Shown here: positions 26,037 through 33,734 of the stretch, in pieces
Layout of the letters: each line of letters starts with the position of its first letter
Numbering within the stretch: the first letter of the stretch is position 1
NCBI RefSeq assembly: GCF_011799805.1
Contig: NZ_WXUB01000006.1
Coordinates: 232,672 to 296,671 of the forward strand
Source of the DNA: Maribellus sediminis
GTDB lineage: Bacteria; Bacteroidota; Bacteroidia; Bacteroidales; Prolixibacteraceae
DNA: 64,000 nucleotides
Direction: 5' to 3'
Notes under the pieces: model-generated
The model's input: only the letters and a program-made list of their open reading frames with translations
Told to the model about the DNA's origin: nothing
Databases searched by the model: none
Translations under genes and position numbers: made by a program

Positions 26037-27686
26037 ATGAAATTTCCTTTATTACTATTCTTATTGCTGATTATTCTGGGATGCAAACATGAAGCTAATA
26101 ATCAACATGACAATTTATCTCCATCTGACACTTTAATACTTACTACCAAAAAGCACAAAGGTTATGGATCATTTGGAAATAAATCAACATTCCTAAGTGA
26201 GTCTAAATCGGATCAAAATTCCCCCTGGAATAAAATGATGCCAACATATAAAGGAATTCCTGATAGTTTGAAGAATTTAAAAGTTTCGTTGAATCCTGTA
26301 GATATCGGGCAGTATGTATTTCAATCATATAAAGCGGGGAAAGTTGATCGTTCATTCCTTGTAAACACTTTTAATTCCTGGGGATTGGATACATGCTCTT
26401 TTTATGATCAGGAATTAAAATCTTTTTTTTCGGTCGCCATAGGACAAAATTCACATAATGAATGGGTTTATGTTATTGATAAAAACAACAACCTTGATTT
26501 TAGCGATGATAAATTATACAGACTAAAAAAAGAAACTGGCGATTTAAAATTGAATAGCCGCACAATACCAAGACAACCAGTAAGTTTTGAATATGAATAT
26601 TTTGATGGGAAGAAGGTACTGAGGGATTCTTCCTGGGTGTATTTATTCGATTATTTTTCATACGGAACCGATTATACCAATTTTGAATATCGGGTGGCGA
26701 ATTTTACTTTTAATAATATTGATTACGAGATTGAATTAAAATGTAATGTAACGAACAGAGATTACAGCTCTAAAAGCACAACTCTTGGAATAACCAAAAT
26801 GGGAGAATTCGTCAAACAATCTTTAAAAAGTAAAAACCTTTTAAAGATCGGTGACTACCTCATATTAGACAAAACCTATTTTAAAATTGAAAAAATTACT
26901 TACTCCGGCGATTCAATTTATTTGCGAAGAGATAAAAATGCCGAGAAAACAGGAGGTACACAACTCGGTATGAAGGCAATTGATTTTAATTCTCAAACCT
27001 TAGAAGGTGAACATTTTAAATTAAGTGATCATAGAGGAAAATATGTATTGCTGGATTTCTGGGGAACATGGTGTGCTCCGTGCAGGAAAGAACTAACAAC
27101 ACTAAAAGAAGCTTCCGATTTGTTTAAGGATTATAATCTGGTTATTGTTGGAATCGCCAAAGATTCAAAGCAAACGCTTTCTCAGTATCTTGCAACTAAT
27201 CCACTTCCATGGATTCAGATTCCACAACATCAAACAGAAGATGACTCGATTCTCAATTTGTATCATGTAACGAGTTATCCAACAACATTTCTGATTGACC
27301 CCGATGGTAAAATTATAGACAAAAATTTAAGAGGCGAGCCACTAATCCATAAGCTAAGGCAATTTCTTTATCCCACCGACTACCTAAAACAATTTGTGTT
27401 AAACGGTAATACAACATTTACACTTAAAGAATATGAAGATGCTGATTTTATTACTGTTACGGTTTATTCTGAGGACAAACCGGATGATAATTGGAATGTA
27501 ATGATGTATCGGTTAAATGGAGAATGGATTGGAAGTTTAGGTTTAAAACCTGGAAATTATACTTATGAGTTTGTTGTTGATGGATACAGAATTATCGATC
27601 CGCAAAACAATGATAGTAAGTACAAACAACTTGTTGACAGGCAAGTCTCTGTACTTAAGGTTAGCGACGAAAGTAACCTTTTATAA
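26037..27686 (+). CDS. TlpA-like thioredoxin-fold lipoprotein
   Basis: 549 aa with a lipoprotein signal (LLIILGCKHE, Cys16). The first 300 residues are an unassigned beta-rich region containing a calcium-loop-like DKNNNLDFSDD (148-158). The thioredoxin domain (about 308-450) holds the redox motif WCAPC (C346, C349) and the cis-Pro segment VTSYPTTFLI. The last 110 residues form an Ig/CBM-like beta-sandwich (LNGNTTFTLKEY...YTYEFVVDGYR) resembling glycogen-binding AMPK modules. It should act as a membrane-anchored disulfide reductase. Codons are clearly more AT-rich than in neighbouring housekeeping genes. Confidence 0.85.
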   Translation: MKFPLLLFLLLIILGCKHEANNQHDNLSPSDTLILTTKKHKGYGSFGNKSTFLSESKSDQNSPWNKMMPTYKGIPDSLKNLKVSLNPVDIGQYVFQSYKAGKVDRSFLVNTFNSWGLDTCSFYDQELKSFFSVAIGQNSHNEWVYVIDKNNNLDFSDDKLYRLKKETGDLKLNSRTIPRQPVSFEYEYFDGKKVLRDSSWVYLFDYFSYGTDYTNFEYRVANFTFNNIDYEIELKCNVTNRDYSSKSTTLGITKMGEFVKQSLKSKNLLKIGDYLILDKTYFKIEKITYSGDSIYLRRDKNAEKTGGTQLGMKAIDFNSQTLEGEHFKLSDHRGKYVLLDFWGTWCAPCRKELTTLKEASDLFKDYNLVIVGIAKDSKQTLSQYLATNPLPWIQIPQHQTEDDSILNLYHVTSYPTTFLIDPDGKIIDKNLRGEPLIHKLRQFLYPTDYLKQFVLNGNTTFTLKEYEDADFITVTVYSEDKPDDNWNVMMYRLNGEWIGSLGLKPGNYTYEFVVDGYRIIDPQNNDSKYKQLVDRQVSVLKVSDESNLL

Positions 27687-27719
27687 GAATCTATTGTTTT
27701 TAGCATGAATAACTTAACT

Positions 27720-27789
27720 CAACTTATGGCTTCTTAAGCCCCCGCTCGCGCCTCCCGATCCGTCAGCAGTGCGAATAAGCTATAAGTTG
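27720..27789. repeat. 70-bp inverted repeat with a GC-rich core
   Basis: Outer arms CAACTTATGGCTT (27720-27732) and AAGCTATAAGTTG (27777-27789) pair at 12 of 13 positions. The core (27733-27776) is strikingly GC-rich (for example GCCCCCGCTCGCGCC) within AT-rich surroundings. It looks like an inserted small element or scar. Confidence 0.55.
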
Positions 27790-27826
27790 CAACAACATAC
27801 ACTTACCTTACAACAATTTTAAAATA

Positions 27827-28444
27827 GTGCGAAAACAAAAAATTAATCTTTGGACTTTGGGAGTTCTATTTGGTTCGATACTGGCCTATACTGGTTGGAC
27901 CGGATTTGGAACACAAACGTTTTTAATGGGAAAAACCGGCGCGGTTTCGGGAAAAGTAATAGAGGTATTCCCAAATAAAAAGGTACAAAATTACAGCCGA
28001 CGAATTAAATATGTTTACTCGGTAGGTAACAACTATTATGTTGACTTTGCAAAGCTCGGAACAGAAGACGACAGGCAGGAAATAGGGAACGATTTAAAAC
28101 TTATTTATTCGATTAAGAATCCGGAAAAGAATAAAGTTGCGCAACTTTCTTCGAGCTATGACAATTCTGTCGGGAAGAAATATTATTCGGCCAAAGAAAA
28201 TGGTTATATCGAATTGCGGCTGATTAACGGAATCTTCAAATACAAGGAATTTGCAGAAGGAGGTAAACTAATTCACGACTTTGTTGGAGCATATAAAATC
28301 ATCAACGATTCACTGAAATTCGAGAATTATGTATTCGAGACTGATATTGAGGATAAAAACCGGCCTGAGCTGTTTGTGTTTTCAGCTGACAATGCCCGCC
28401 AGTTGGTTGATTTAAACACAAAAAGAACTTTTAAAAGATTTTAA
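27827..28444 (+). CDS. Unknown membrane-anchored protein (205 aa)
   Basis: Starts at a GTG; no ATG precedes the N-terminal hydrophobic segment (about residues 8-28, LWTLGVLFGSILAYTGWTGF), which should be a membrane anchor. The following part (about 38-110) recalls DUF3592-type beta domains (GKVIEVFPNKKVQNYSRRIKYVYSVGNNYYV), the rest is beta-rich and acidic. No recognised function. Codon use is AT-rich like its neighbours, which suggests common origin by transfer. Confidence 0.65.
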   Translation: MRKQKINLWTLGVLFGSILAYTGWTGFGTQTFLMGKTGAVSGKVIEVFPNKKVQNYSRRIKYVYSVGNNYYVDFAKLGTEDDRQEIGNDLKLIYSIKNPEKNKVAQLSSSYDNSVGKKYYSAKENGYIELRLINGIFKYKEFAEGGKLIHDFVGAYKIINDSLKFENYVFETDIEDKNRPELFVFSADNARQLVDLNTKRTFKRF

Positions 28445-28568
28445 TAGTGGCGATTAAATCGTGGAAAACAAAAAACAGTTTATCACGAAAAGCTTAACAA
28501 AAGTTATGACATATTAAGTCGACTTAACATCGTATTATTTTTTCTTTGTTACTGTAAAAACCAATAAA

Positions 28569-29624
28569 ATGAAAACCAAACTAACATTCTTCTTCTTACT
28601 ACTTTGCTTCATTGTAAATGCACAGAGCCCACAGGTACAGGAGCTGGGTAAACTTTACATGTCGGGAGAATATGACCAGGCCATTAAAAAGGCAAATGAA
28701 TATTTAAAAAGTGACCCTGAAAACCTGGATTATAAGTTGATTCTGGGGCGGGCACTGACAGATATCGGTAAGTACAAAGAAGCAATGCCACACCTCCAAT
28801 TTGCTGTTGACAGAGACAACTCCTGGAGAAAAGCGTGGGGACTTTCCTATTTGGGTATTTGCAATTATATGCTTTCCGACTTTGAAAAATCGGAGTCGGC
28901 ATTACAGTCGTGCATTAATTTAAATGCCACAAAAAATGCGACGAACTTCGCTGCTGCCAGAATTGGGATTTTTGGATACGACAGCTTCTACAGCAACTGG
29001 ACAATTATAGAATCGGAAAATATTCGTTTTCATTTTCAAAACATGAATGAGCAGCAAATGAAGCTTTATGTTGAATCAAGAGAAAGTGCTTTCGAAGAAA
29101 TCAATACCTTTTTTGAAAGTTCATTACCCAAAAAGATCGACTTTTTTGTATGGGATTCAAGAGACGATGCAAAACGAATTCTTCATGCTGATCTGGGTTT
29201 TTCAAGACCTTCGTATTGTATTATACACTCTTATTTTCAACAAACTAAAGGCCACGAGCTAACCCATGTATTATCACATTACACCTCGGCTATTTCTGAA
29301 AAAACCAGGTTTATAAATGAAGGTGCGGCTGTTTGTTTCGACCTTGAGCAATCCAATCATTATAAATTAAACAAGGTAAAAGACTGGATCAGAAAAAATG
29401 ACACTCAAATTGAGATTAAAGACATTTGGATTAATGGAGGAGAATATGCTGAAGAAATAGTATATCCTTTATCCGGACTATTTGTGCAAGAGCTTATAGC
29501 GCAGTTTGGAAAGGAAAAGTTTCTGGAATTCTTTGCGAATCAGACTTATGAAAATGCCCAACTGGTTTATGGCATGGAACTTTCGATGTTTATAAAAGAA
29601 TTTGAAAATAAAATAAATACATAA
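28569..29624 (+). CDS. TPR protein with HExxH metallopeptidase domain
   Basis: 351 aa with a Sec signal (MKTKLTFFFLLLCFIVNAQ). Residues about 25-125 contain three TPR units. The C-terminal half has the zinc motif HELTH inside KGHELTHVLSHY and a downstream NEGAAV that supplies the third ligand, as in gluzincins of the peptidase MA type. It is likely a periplasmic protease or protein-interaction factor. It sits at the end of the AT-rich segment. Confidence 0.78.
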   Translation: MKTKLTFFFLLLCFIVNAQSPQVQELGKLYMSGEYDQAIKKANEYLKSDPENLDYKLILGRALTDIGKYKEAMPHLQFAVDRDNSWRKAWGLSYLGICNYMLSDFEKSESALQSCINLNATKNATNFAAARIGIFGYDSFYSNWTIIESENIRFHFQNMNEQQMKLYVESRESAFEEINTFFESSLPKKIDFFVWDSRDDAKRILHADLGFSRPSYCIIHSYFQQTKGHELTHVLSHYTSAISEKTRFINEGAAVCFDLEQSNHYKLNKVKDWIRKNDTQIEIKDIWINGGEYAEEIVYPLSGLFVQELIAQFGKEKFLEFFANQTYENAQLVYGMELSMFIKEFENKINT

Positions 29625-29696
29625 GGCCGGTAAGTGTCTCCTTGCAATCCTTCTTTCGAAGCCCTAACTTTAATACTCAGCATCAATTCATAGCTT

Positions 29697-30719
29697 ATGA
29701 AAGCGTGGGTAATAGAAAAAATAAGCGAATTAAATAAGGTTAGCGAACCATTATCACTTGTCGATCTTCCAAGGCCCGAAGCCAAAGCCGGTGAAGTACT
29801 GCTGAAAGTAAAGGCGTGTGGCGTGTGCCATACCGAGATCGATGAAATTGAAGGCCGCACTCCCCCACCTACATTTCCGATGGTCCCCGGACACCAGGTA
29901 GTTGGAATTGTAGAAGCAACCAAAGCCACCGGAGCAATTAAAGTTGGCAACCGCGTGGGTGTTGCGTGGATATTTTCAGCGTGCGGTAAGTGCGAATTCT
30001 GTCTCTCAGGACAGGAGAATTTATGTCCTGAGTTTCTTGCCACCGGCCGCGATCGCAATGGTGGTTATGTCGAATATGTTGCAGTTCCCGAAAAATTTGT
30101 TTATCCCATCCCCGATTATTTCAGCGATGCCGAAGCAGCACCACTGCTTTGTGCAGGTGCTATTGGTTACCGTTCGCTGGAGTTGTGCCAGCCTGAAAAC
30201 GGGCAAAACATCGGTTTGACCGGATTTGGAGCTTCAGCTCATTTGGTGTTAAAACTGATCCGCTTCCTCTACCCCGAAAGTAAAGTATATGTTTTTGCGC
30301 GCAGTGAGCATGAACGCCGGTTTGCCCTTGAACTTGGTGCCGCCTGGTCGGGCGATACCACTGATCGTCCTCCGGTTTTGCTGCATTCCATTATCGATAC
30401 CACACCGGTTTGGAAACCTGTTATTTACGCCCTCGAATGCCTGAAACCGGGTGGCCGGCTGGTGATCAACGCCATACGGAAAGAAGCGCACGATACGGAT
30501 TACCTCGCAAAACTGGACTATCCCACTCACCTGTGGATGGAAAAAGAAATAAAGAGTGTTGCCAACGTTACCCGCCACGATGTGCAGGAATTTATACGTC
30601 TGGCTGCTGAAATGCAGTTCAAACCGGAAGTACAGACCTATCCTTTTAGCGAAGCCAACCGCGCTATTCTGGACATAAAAAACCGGAATATTAAAGGGGC
30701 AAAAGTGCTGGTGCTATAG
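29697..30719 (+). CDS. Zinc-dependent alcohol dehydrogenase (MDR family)
   Basis: 340 aa. Catalytic zinc ligands Cys44 (GVCHTE) and His66 (VPGHQVVG); structural zinc Cys96, Cys99, Cys102 and Cys110 (CGKCEFCLSGQENLC). The nucleotide-binding half has GLTGFGASAHLVLKLIR in place of a classical GxGxxG, so NADP or NAD preference is unclear. This matches the AdhA/'propanol-preferring' group in Bacteroidetes. Substrate unknown. Gap of 72 bases to the gene on the left. Confidence 0.88.
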   Translation: MKAWVIEKISELNKVSEPLSLVDLPRPEAKAGEVLLKVKACGVCHTEIDEIEGRTPPPTFPMVPGHQVVGIVEATKATGAIKVGNRVGVAWIFSACGKCEFCLSGQENLCPEFLATGRDRNGGYVEYVAVPEKFVYPIPDYFSDAEAAPLLCAGAIGYRSLELCQPENGQNIGLTGFGASAHLVLKLIRFLYPESKVYVFARSEHERRFALELGAAWSGDTTDRPPVLLHSIIDTTPVWKPVIYALECLKPGGRLVINAIRKEAHDTDYLAKLDYPTHLWMEKEIKSVANVTRHDVQEFIRLAAEMQFKPEVQTYPFSEANRAILDIKNRNIKGAKVLVL

Positions 30720-30753
30720 ATCAGCATATTACAATTTCAAACGTTTACTGAGT

Positions 30754-30899
30754 TTTGCACCTTACTTCAGTGCGGTGTTTGAAACCAGGTGTACACACAA
30801 TGATTTTTGAAAATTTTTGTATCATCGATTGTACAAAAATTTTCAAAAATCTCTTCAAATCATATACTCTCCATTCACCGCACTAAAGTACGGTGCAAA
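30754..30899. repeat. 146-bp nested palindrome
   Basis: Outer arms 30754-30777 and 30876-30899 (24 bp each) match at 22 of 24 positions and begin TTTGCACC. Inside, a perfect 20-bp hairpin (30802-30821 against 30832-30851, arm starting GATTTTTGAAAATTTTTG) has a 10-base loop. The spacer halves between arms do not pair. The layout resembles a miniature inverted-repeat element; no gene is inside. Confidence 0.8.
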
Positions 30900-30959
30900 G
30901 AATCAAGAATTTTAATTAATGTTCATCTGTAGATATCAGATCAAAAGTCATATAAAGTA

Positions 30960-31472
30960 TTAATAATCCATTCCCCACCGTTCGCTGGGGTCGTTGGGCA
31001 TGCTCACCGTTTTCCACGCAAATTTTAATACCTGCGGCTGTACCATTCGGTGGAAATCGGCGTATTGCATCTGAATGAGTTCGGTGTGCGTACCTGCGTT
31101 AAAAGCGATTGTTTCGTCTTCGGCAAGTGTCTGCGCAACATAAACTTCCATATCATAAAGATTTCCAAATGGCGGCATCGCTCCTACTTCGCAATCGGGG
31201 AAAAAGTACTTGAATTCTTCCTCTGTGGCCAGTGAAATTTTACGTGTGCCAAAAGCCTGTTCCAATTGTTTAAAATCAATCTGATACGAAGCCGGCAGTA
31301 CGGCCATAGCTAATTTACCTTCAATTTTAATAATGATGGTTTTAGCCAGTTCTTTGCCCGAAATGTGTGCTTTCGATGCGATTTCCTGTGCGGTATAAGC
31401 ACTGGAATGCCTGATGGTGATGTACCTGACTTTATACTCGTCGAGTACAGCTTTTAATTTTTTGGCTGGCAT
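30960..31472 (-). CDS. YbaK/ProX-family aminoacyl-tRNA deacylase
   Basis: 170 aa with the YbaK/aaRS-associated domain: TAQEIASKAHISGKELAKT with the conserved Lys, the AVLPASYQID strand, and VGAMPPFG. The family hydrolyses mischarged tRNA (Ala- or Cys-tRNA-Pro and similar). The ATG at 31472 begins MPAKKLKAVLDEYK. It may protect translation fidelity in trans; specificity is not decidable here. Confidence 0.85.
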   Translation of the reverse strand: MPAKKLKAVLDEYKVRYITIRHSSAYTAQEIASKAHISGKELAKTIIIKIEGKLAMAVLPASYQIDFKQLEQAFGTRKISLATEEEFKYFFPDCEVGAMPPFGNLYDMEVYVAQTLAEDETIAFNAGTHTELIQMQYADFHRMVQPQVLKFAWKTVSMPNDPSERWGMDY

Positions 31473-31629
31473 GGTGATGTTGTTTTAATTGATTAAACGT
31501 TTTAGTTCTCTTCCGGATTAAATTGTACAGCTTTCGCTGTCGGAAAGTTTCAGAAAAGAAGAAAATAATACGTAGCCGCGAGGTGAAAGTGACGGTAATA
31601 ATAAAATCATTATTTGAACTGTTTATAAA

Positions 31630-31656
31630 AGAAAACCCCGCCAAATGGCAGGGCTT
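31630..31656 (-). terminator. Terminator of dps
   Basis: On the minus strand a stem AGCCCTGCC/GGCGGGGTT with loop ATTT is followed by TTC. It lies about 30 bases after the dps stop codon. Confidence 0.75.
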
Positions 31657-31685
31657 CAGGTGAATTGATTTTTAGAATATAATGC

Positions 31686-32132
31686 TTATGCCAGATAGGA
31701 TTCCAGCATCCAGATGCGTTTTTCGGTATGACCGATCCAGTCGCTCATCATGGCAGCAGTGACCTCATCGTTATTTTCGCCGGCAATTTCAAGCAATTCT
31801 TTAAAGCTCTCCAGGAAAAAGAGGTCTGCTTTTAATACTGCTTCTACTGCTTTTCTGCCTTCCGAAACATTTTTTACTTCTTCGAGCGTTGCTACATCAA
31901 GGTATTCGCCAAACGAGTGCAAGGGTTGTCCGCCCAGCATTAAAATGCGCTCGGCTATTTCGTCAACTACTTCGGCTGCCCCGTTGTAGAATTCTTCGAA
32001 TTTTTCGTGCAAGGCAAAAAACATGGTGCCTTTAATATTCCAGTGCAGGCCTCTCAGGTTCTGATAAAAGATCTGGTAATCTGCCAGTAACTTGTTTAAT
32101 TTCTCAATGGTGTTTTGATTTGTAGTCTTCAT
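31686..32132 (-). CDS. dps: DNA-protecting ferritin-like protein Dps
   Basis: 148 aa from ATG 32132 (a TTG at 32141 is an alternative). The Dps ferroxidase motif is visible: NLRGLHWNIKGTMFFALHEKFEEFY contains the His and Asp/Glu ligands, followed by VDEIAERILMLGG. Dps stores iron and shields DNA against peroxide. A TACCTTTG box (32190-32197) precedes it. Divergent to oxyR with an intergenic gap of 115 bases, the expected OxyR-controlled arrangement. Confidence 0.95.
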   Translation of the reverse strand: MKTTNQNTIEKLNKLLADYQIFYQNLRGLHWNIKGTMFFALHEKFEEFYNGAAEVVDEIAERILMLGGQPLHSFGEYLDVATLEEVKNVSEGRKAVEAVLKADLFFLESFKELLEIAGENNDEVTAAMMSDWIGHTEKRIWMLESYLA

Positions 32133-32189
32133 ACTATTCAATTTTTTATGTTTTTACTTTTGTTGTTCTTATAGCTTATTTTGATAGTT

Positions 32190-32197
32190 CAAAGGTA
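32190..32197 (-). promoter_or_regulatory. -7 box for dps in the dps/oxyR intergenic region
   Basis: TACCTTTG on the minus strand (TAnnTTTG consensus). No TTTG at the -33 position is seen, which is common for activator-dependent promoters, so this fits OxyR activation. Confidence 0.55.
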
Positions 32198-32247
32198 CCA
32201 TAACCAATATTTATTACTTTTATATCGACATTACTATTGATTATACT

Positions 32248-33189
32248 ATGAACTTCTCGCAACTCGAATATTTCAGGGAAATTTACATCACCGGCAGCTT
32301 CTCGGCTGCTGCCAAAAAACTTGGAATTACACAACCGGCCTTAAGTCTTCAGATTCAGAAACTGGAAGATGAACTCGATTTCAAATTGCTCGACCGTAAC
32401 TTCCGGCCTTTGAAACTTACACAGGAAGGTGAAGCTTTTTACCAAAAATCGGTGGAGATATTGCAGCAGATCGAACAACTGAAAGATGTGGCGCTCGATT
32501 TGGTGGAGGAAGTGAAAGGAACGTTGAGAATCGGCATCATTCCAACGCTGGCGCCTTACCTGGTTCCGCTTTATGCCGGCCTGCTGAAAAAGGAATTCCC
32601 GAAATTGCAGAATGAGGTTTTTGAATTAAAAACCGAGGATATTATTAGCGAATTAAAAATGGGACAGCTTGATGCAGGCATTATCTCCACACCCGTCTCA
32701 GAAACAAATCTGAAAATTGAGCCGCTGTTTTATGAATTGTTTTTTGCCTATGTTTCGGAAAAACACGAATGGTATAAAGACACTTCGATCGACATTAATG
32801 AGCTCGATGAAAACGACATTTGGTACCTCGAAGAAGGAAACTGTTTTCAGAACCAGGTGAATTCAATTTGTAACATCGTACCTAAAAAACAAAACGAAAG
32901 AAGCCTGCTTTACCGCTGCAGTTCGATTGATTCGCTAAGAAGGATCGTAGAAAACGAAAGAGGTATCACTTTTATACCCGAACTGGCTACCATTAACATT
33001 CCGGCAGAACAGGAGGATATGATCAAGGATTTTAAATGCGTTCAGCCGGTGCGTGAGATCAGCATTATTACCCTGAAGAAACATACAAAAGAGCGCCAGA
33101 TTGAGGCATTAAAGTCTGCAATCTCAGCAAGCATCCCAAAACGAATGCTTGAAAAACCGGATGCCTGGATCGTTGATACACAATTATAA
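32248..33189 (+). CDS. oxyR: OxyR-type LysR regulator, peroxide sensor
   Basis: 313 aa LysR protein: winged helix at residues 1-60 (SFSAAAKKLGITQPALSLQIQKLE), then the co-inducer domain. The redox motif is complete: C199 and C208 with eight residues between them (GNCFQNQVNSIC), matching the numbering of E. coli OxyR. It is divergent from dps and likely controls it together with its own promoter. This pairing is the basis for the name. Confidence 0.88.
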   Translation: MNFSQLEYFREIYITGSFSAAAKKLGITQPALSLQIQKLEDELDFKLLDRNFRPLKLTQEGEAFYQKSVEILQQIEQLKDVALDLVEEVKGTLRIGIIPTLAPYLVPLYAGLLKKEFPKLQNEVFELKTEDIISELKMGQLDAGIISTPVSETNLKIEPLFYELFFAYVSEKHEWYKDTSIDINELDENDIWYLEEGNCFQNQVNSICNIVPKKQNERSLLYRCSSIDSLRRIVENERGITFIPELATINIPAEQEDMIKDFKCVQPVREISIITLKKHTKERQIEALKSAISASIPKRMLEKPDAWIVDTQL

Positions 33190-33226
33190 AAAAGCCCCTC
33201 CATCCATTATTTCAGAACAGAGAGGC
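33187..33226 (-). terminator. Terminator after the Tat-signal protein gene
   Basis: Stem GCCTCTC/GAGGGGC (33194-33200 with 33220-33226) with a wide loop; on the minus strand six T follow. It resembles the dnaK terminator at 33679-33707 in sequence. Confidence 0.6.
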
Positions 33227-33257
33227 TCACTTAAATATTTTTAAAGTATTGCTGCTG

Positions 33258-33617
33258 CTAATAAATTTCCTTGGTCATTCGTTCGGTGGCTGTCATGTAA
33301 TAACGCGCAAAGTTTTCGTCTTCCATAAAACCTGTCAGTTCTTTCTGCCAGCTTTCAGCTTCTTCCGACAGTTCGGCGATGCGTTTTTGTGCTACCGAAT
33401 CGTTTGGATTGGCCCGGAAGTCTTTAATAACCGGAATAAATTCGTCCATCCAGTTTTCGTATCGGTCCATTAGTTTTTGCTGATCGCTGGTCAACGGAAA
33501 TTCAGCTTTGCTGTTCAGCACCTTAGCCGAAAGTTTTTCTCCGGCTACCACACCTGCTCCAATTGTCATCCCCAGTTTGGTCAAAAAGCTTCTTCTTGAT
33601 TCTTCGTATTCATTCAT
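33258..33617 (-). CDS. Small exported protein with Tat signal (119 aa)
   Basis: From ATG 33617 the N-terminus reads MNEYEESRRSFLTKLGMTIGAG: the twin-arginine motif SRRSFLTK (R8, R9) and a short hydrophobic core. The mature part is helical and rich in Trp, Asp and Glu with no recognised family. Tat cargo usually carries a cofactor or folds before export; small Tat proteins like this may be subunits of larger complexes. It lies between two near-identical terminators and follows dnaK on the same strand. Confidence 0.7.
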   Translation of the reverse strand: MNEYEESRRSFLTKLGMTIGAGVVAGEKLSAKVLNSKAEFPLTSDQQKLMDRYENWMDEFIPVIKDFRANPNDSVAQKRIAELSEEAESWQKELTGFMEDENFARYYMTATERMTKEIY

Positions 33618-33678
33618 TGCAATGCGTTTTATTCCACTTTTCACAAACACAGTTTGGCAGATAAAGTTTAAGCTAAAA

Positions 33679-33707
33679 CAAAAAAAGCCCCTCCTTAATG
33701 GAGAGGC
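33679..33707 (-). terminator. Terminator of dnaK
   Basis: Minus strand: stem GCCTCTCC/GGAGGGGC (one wobble pair), loop ATTAA, seven T after. Starts 28 bases past the dnaK stop. Confidence 0.85.
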
Positions 33708-33734
33708 TCGTATATATTGTATCTCTGTCAGAGA

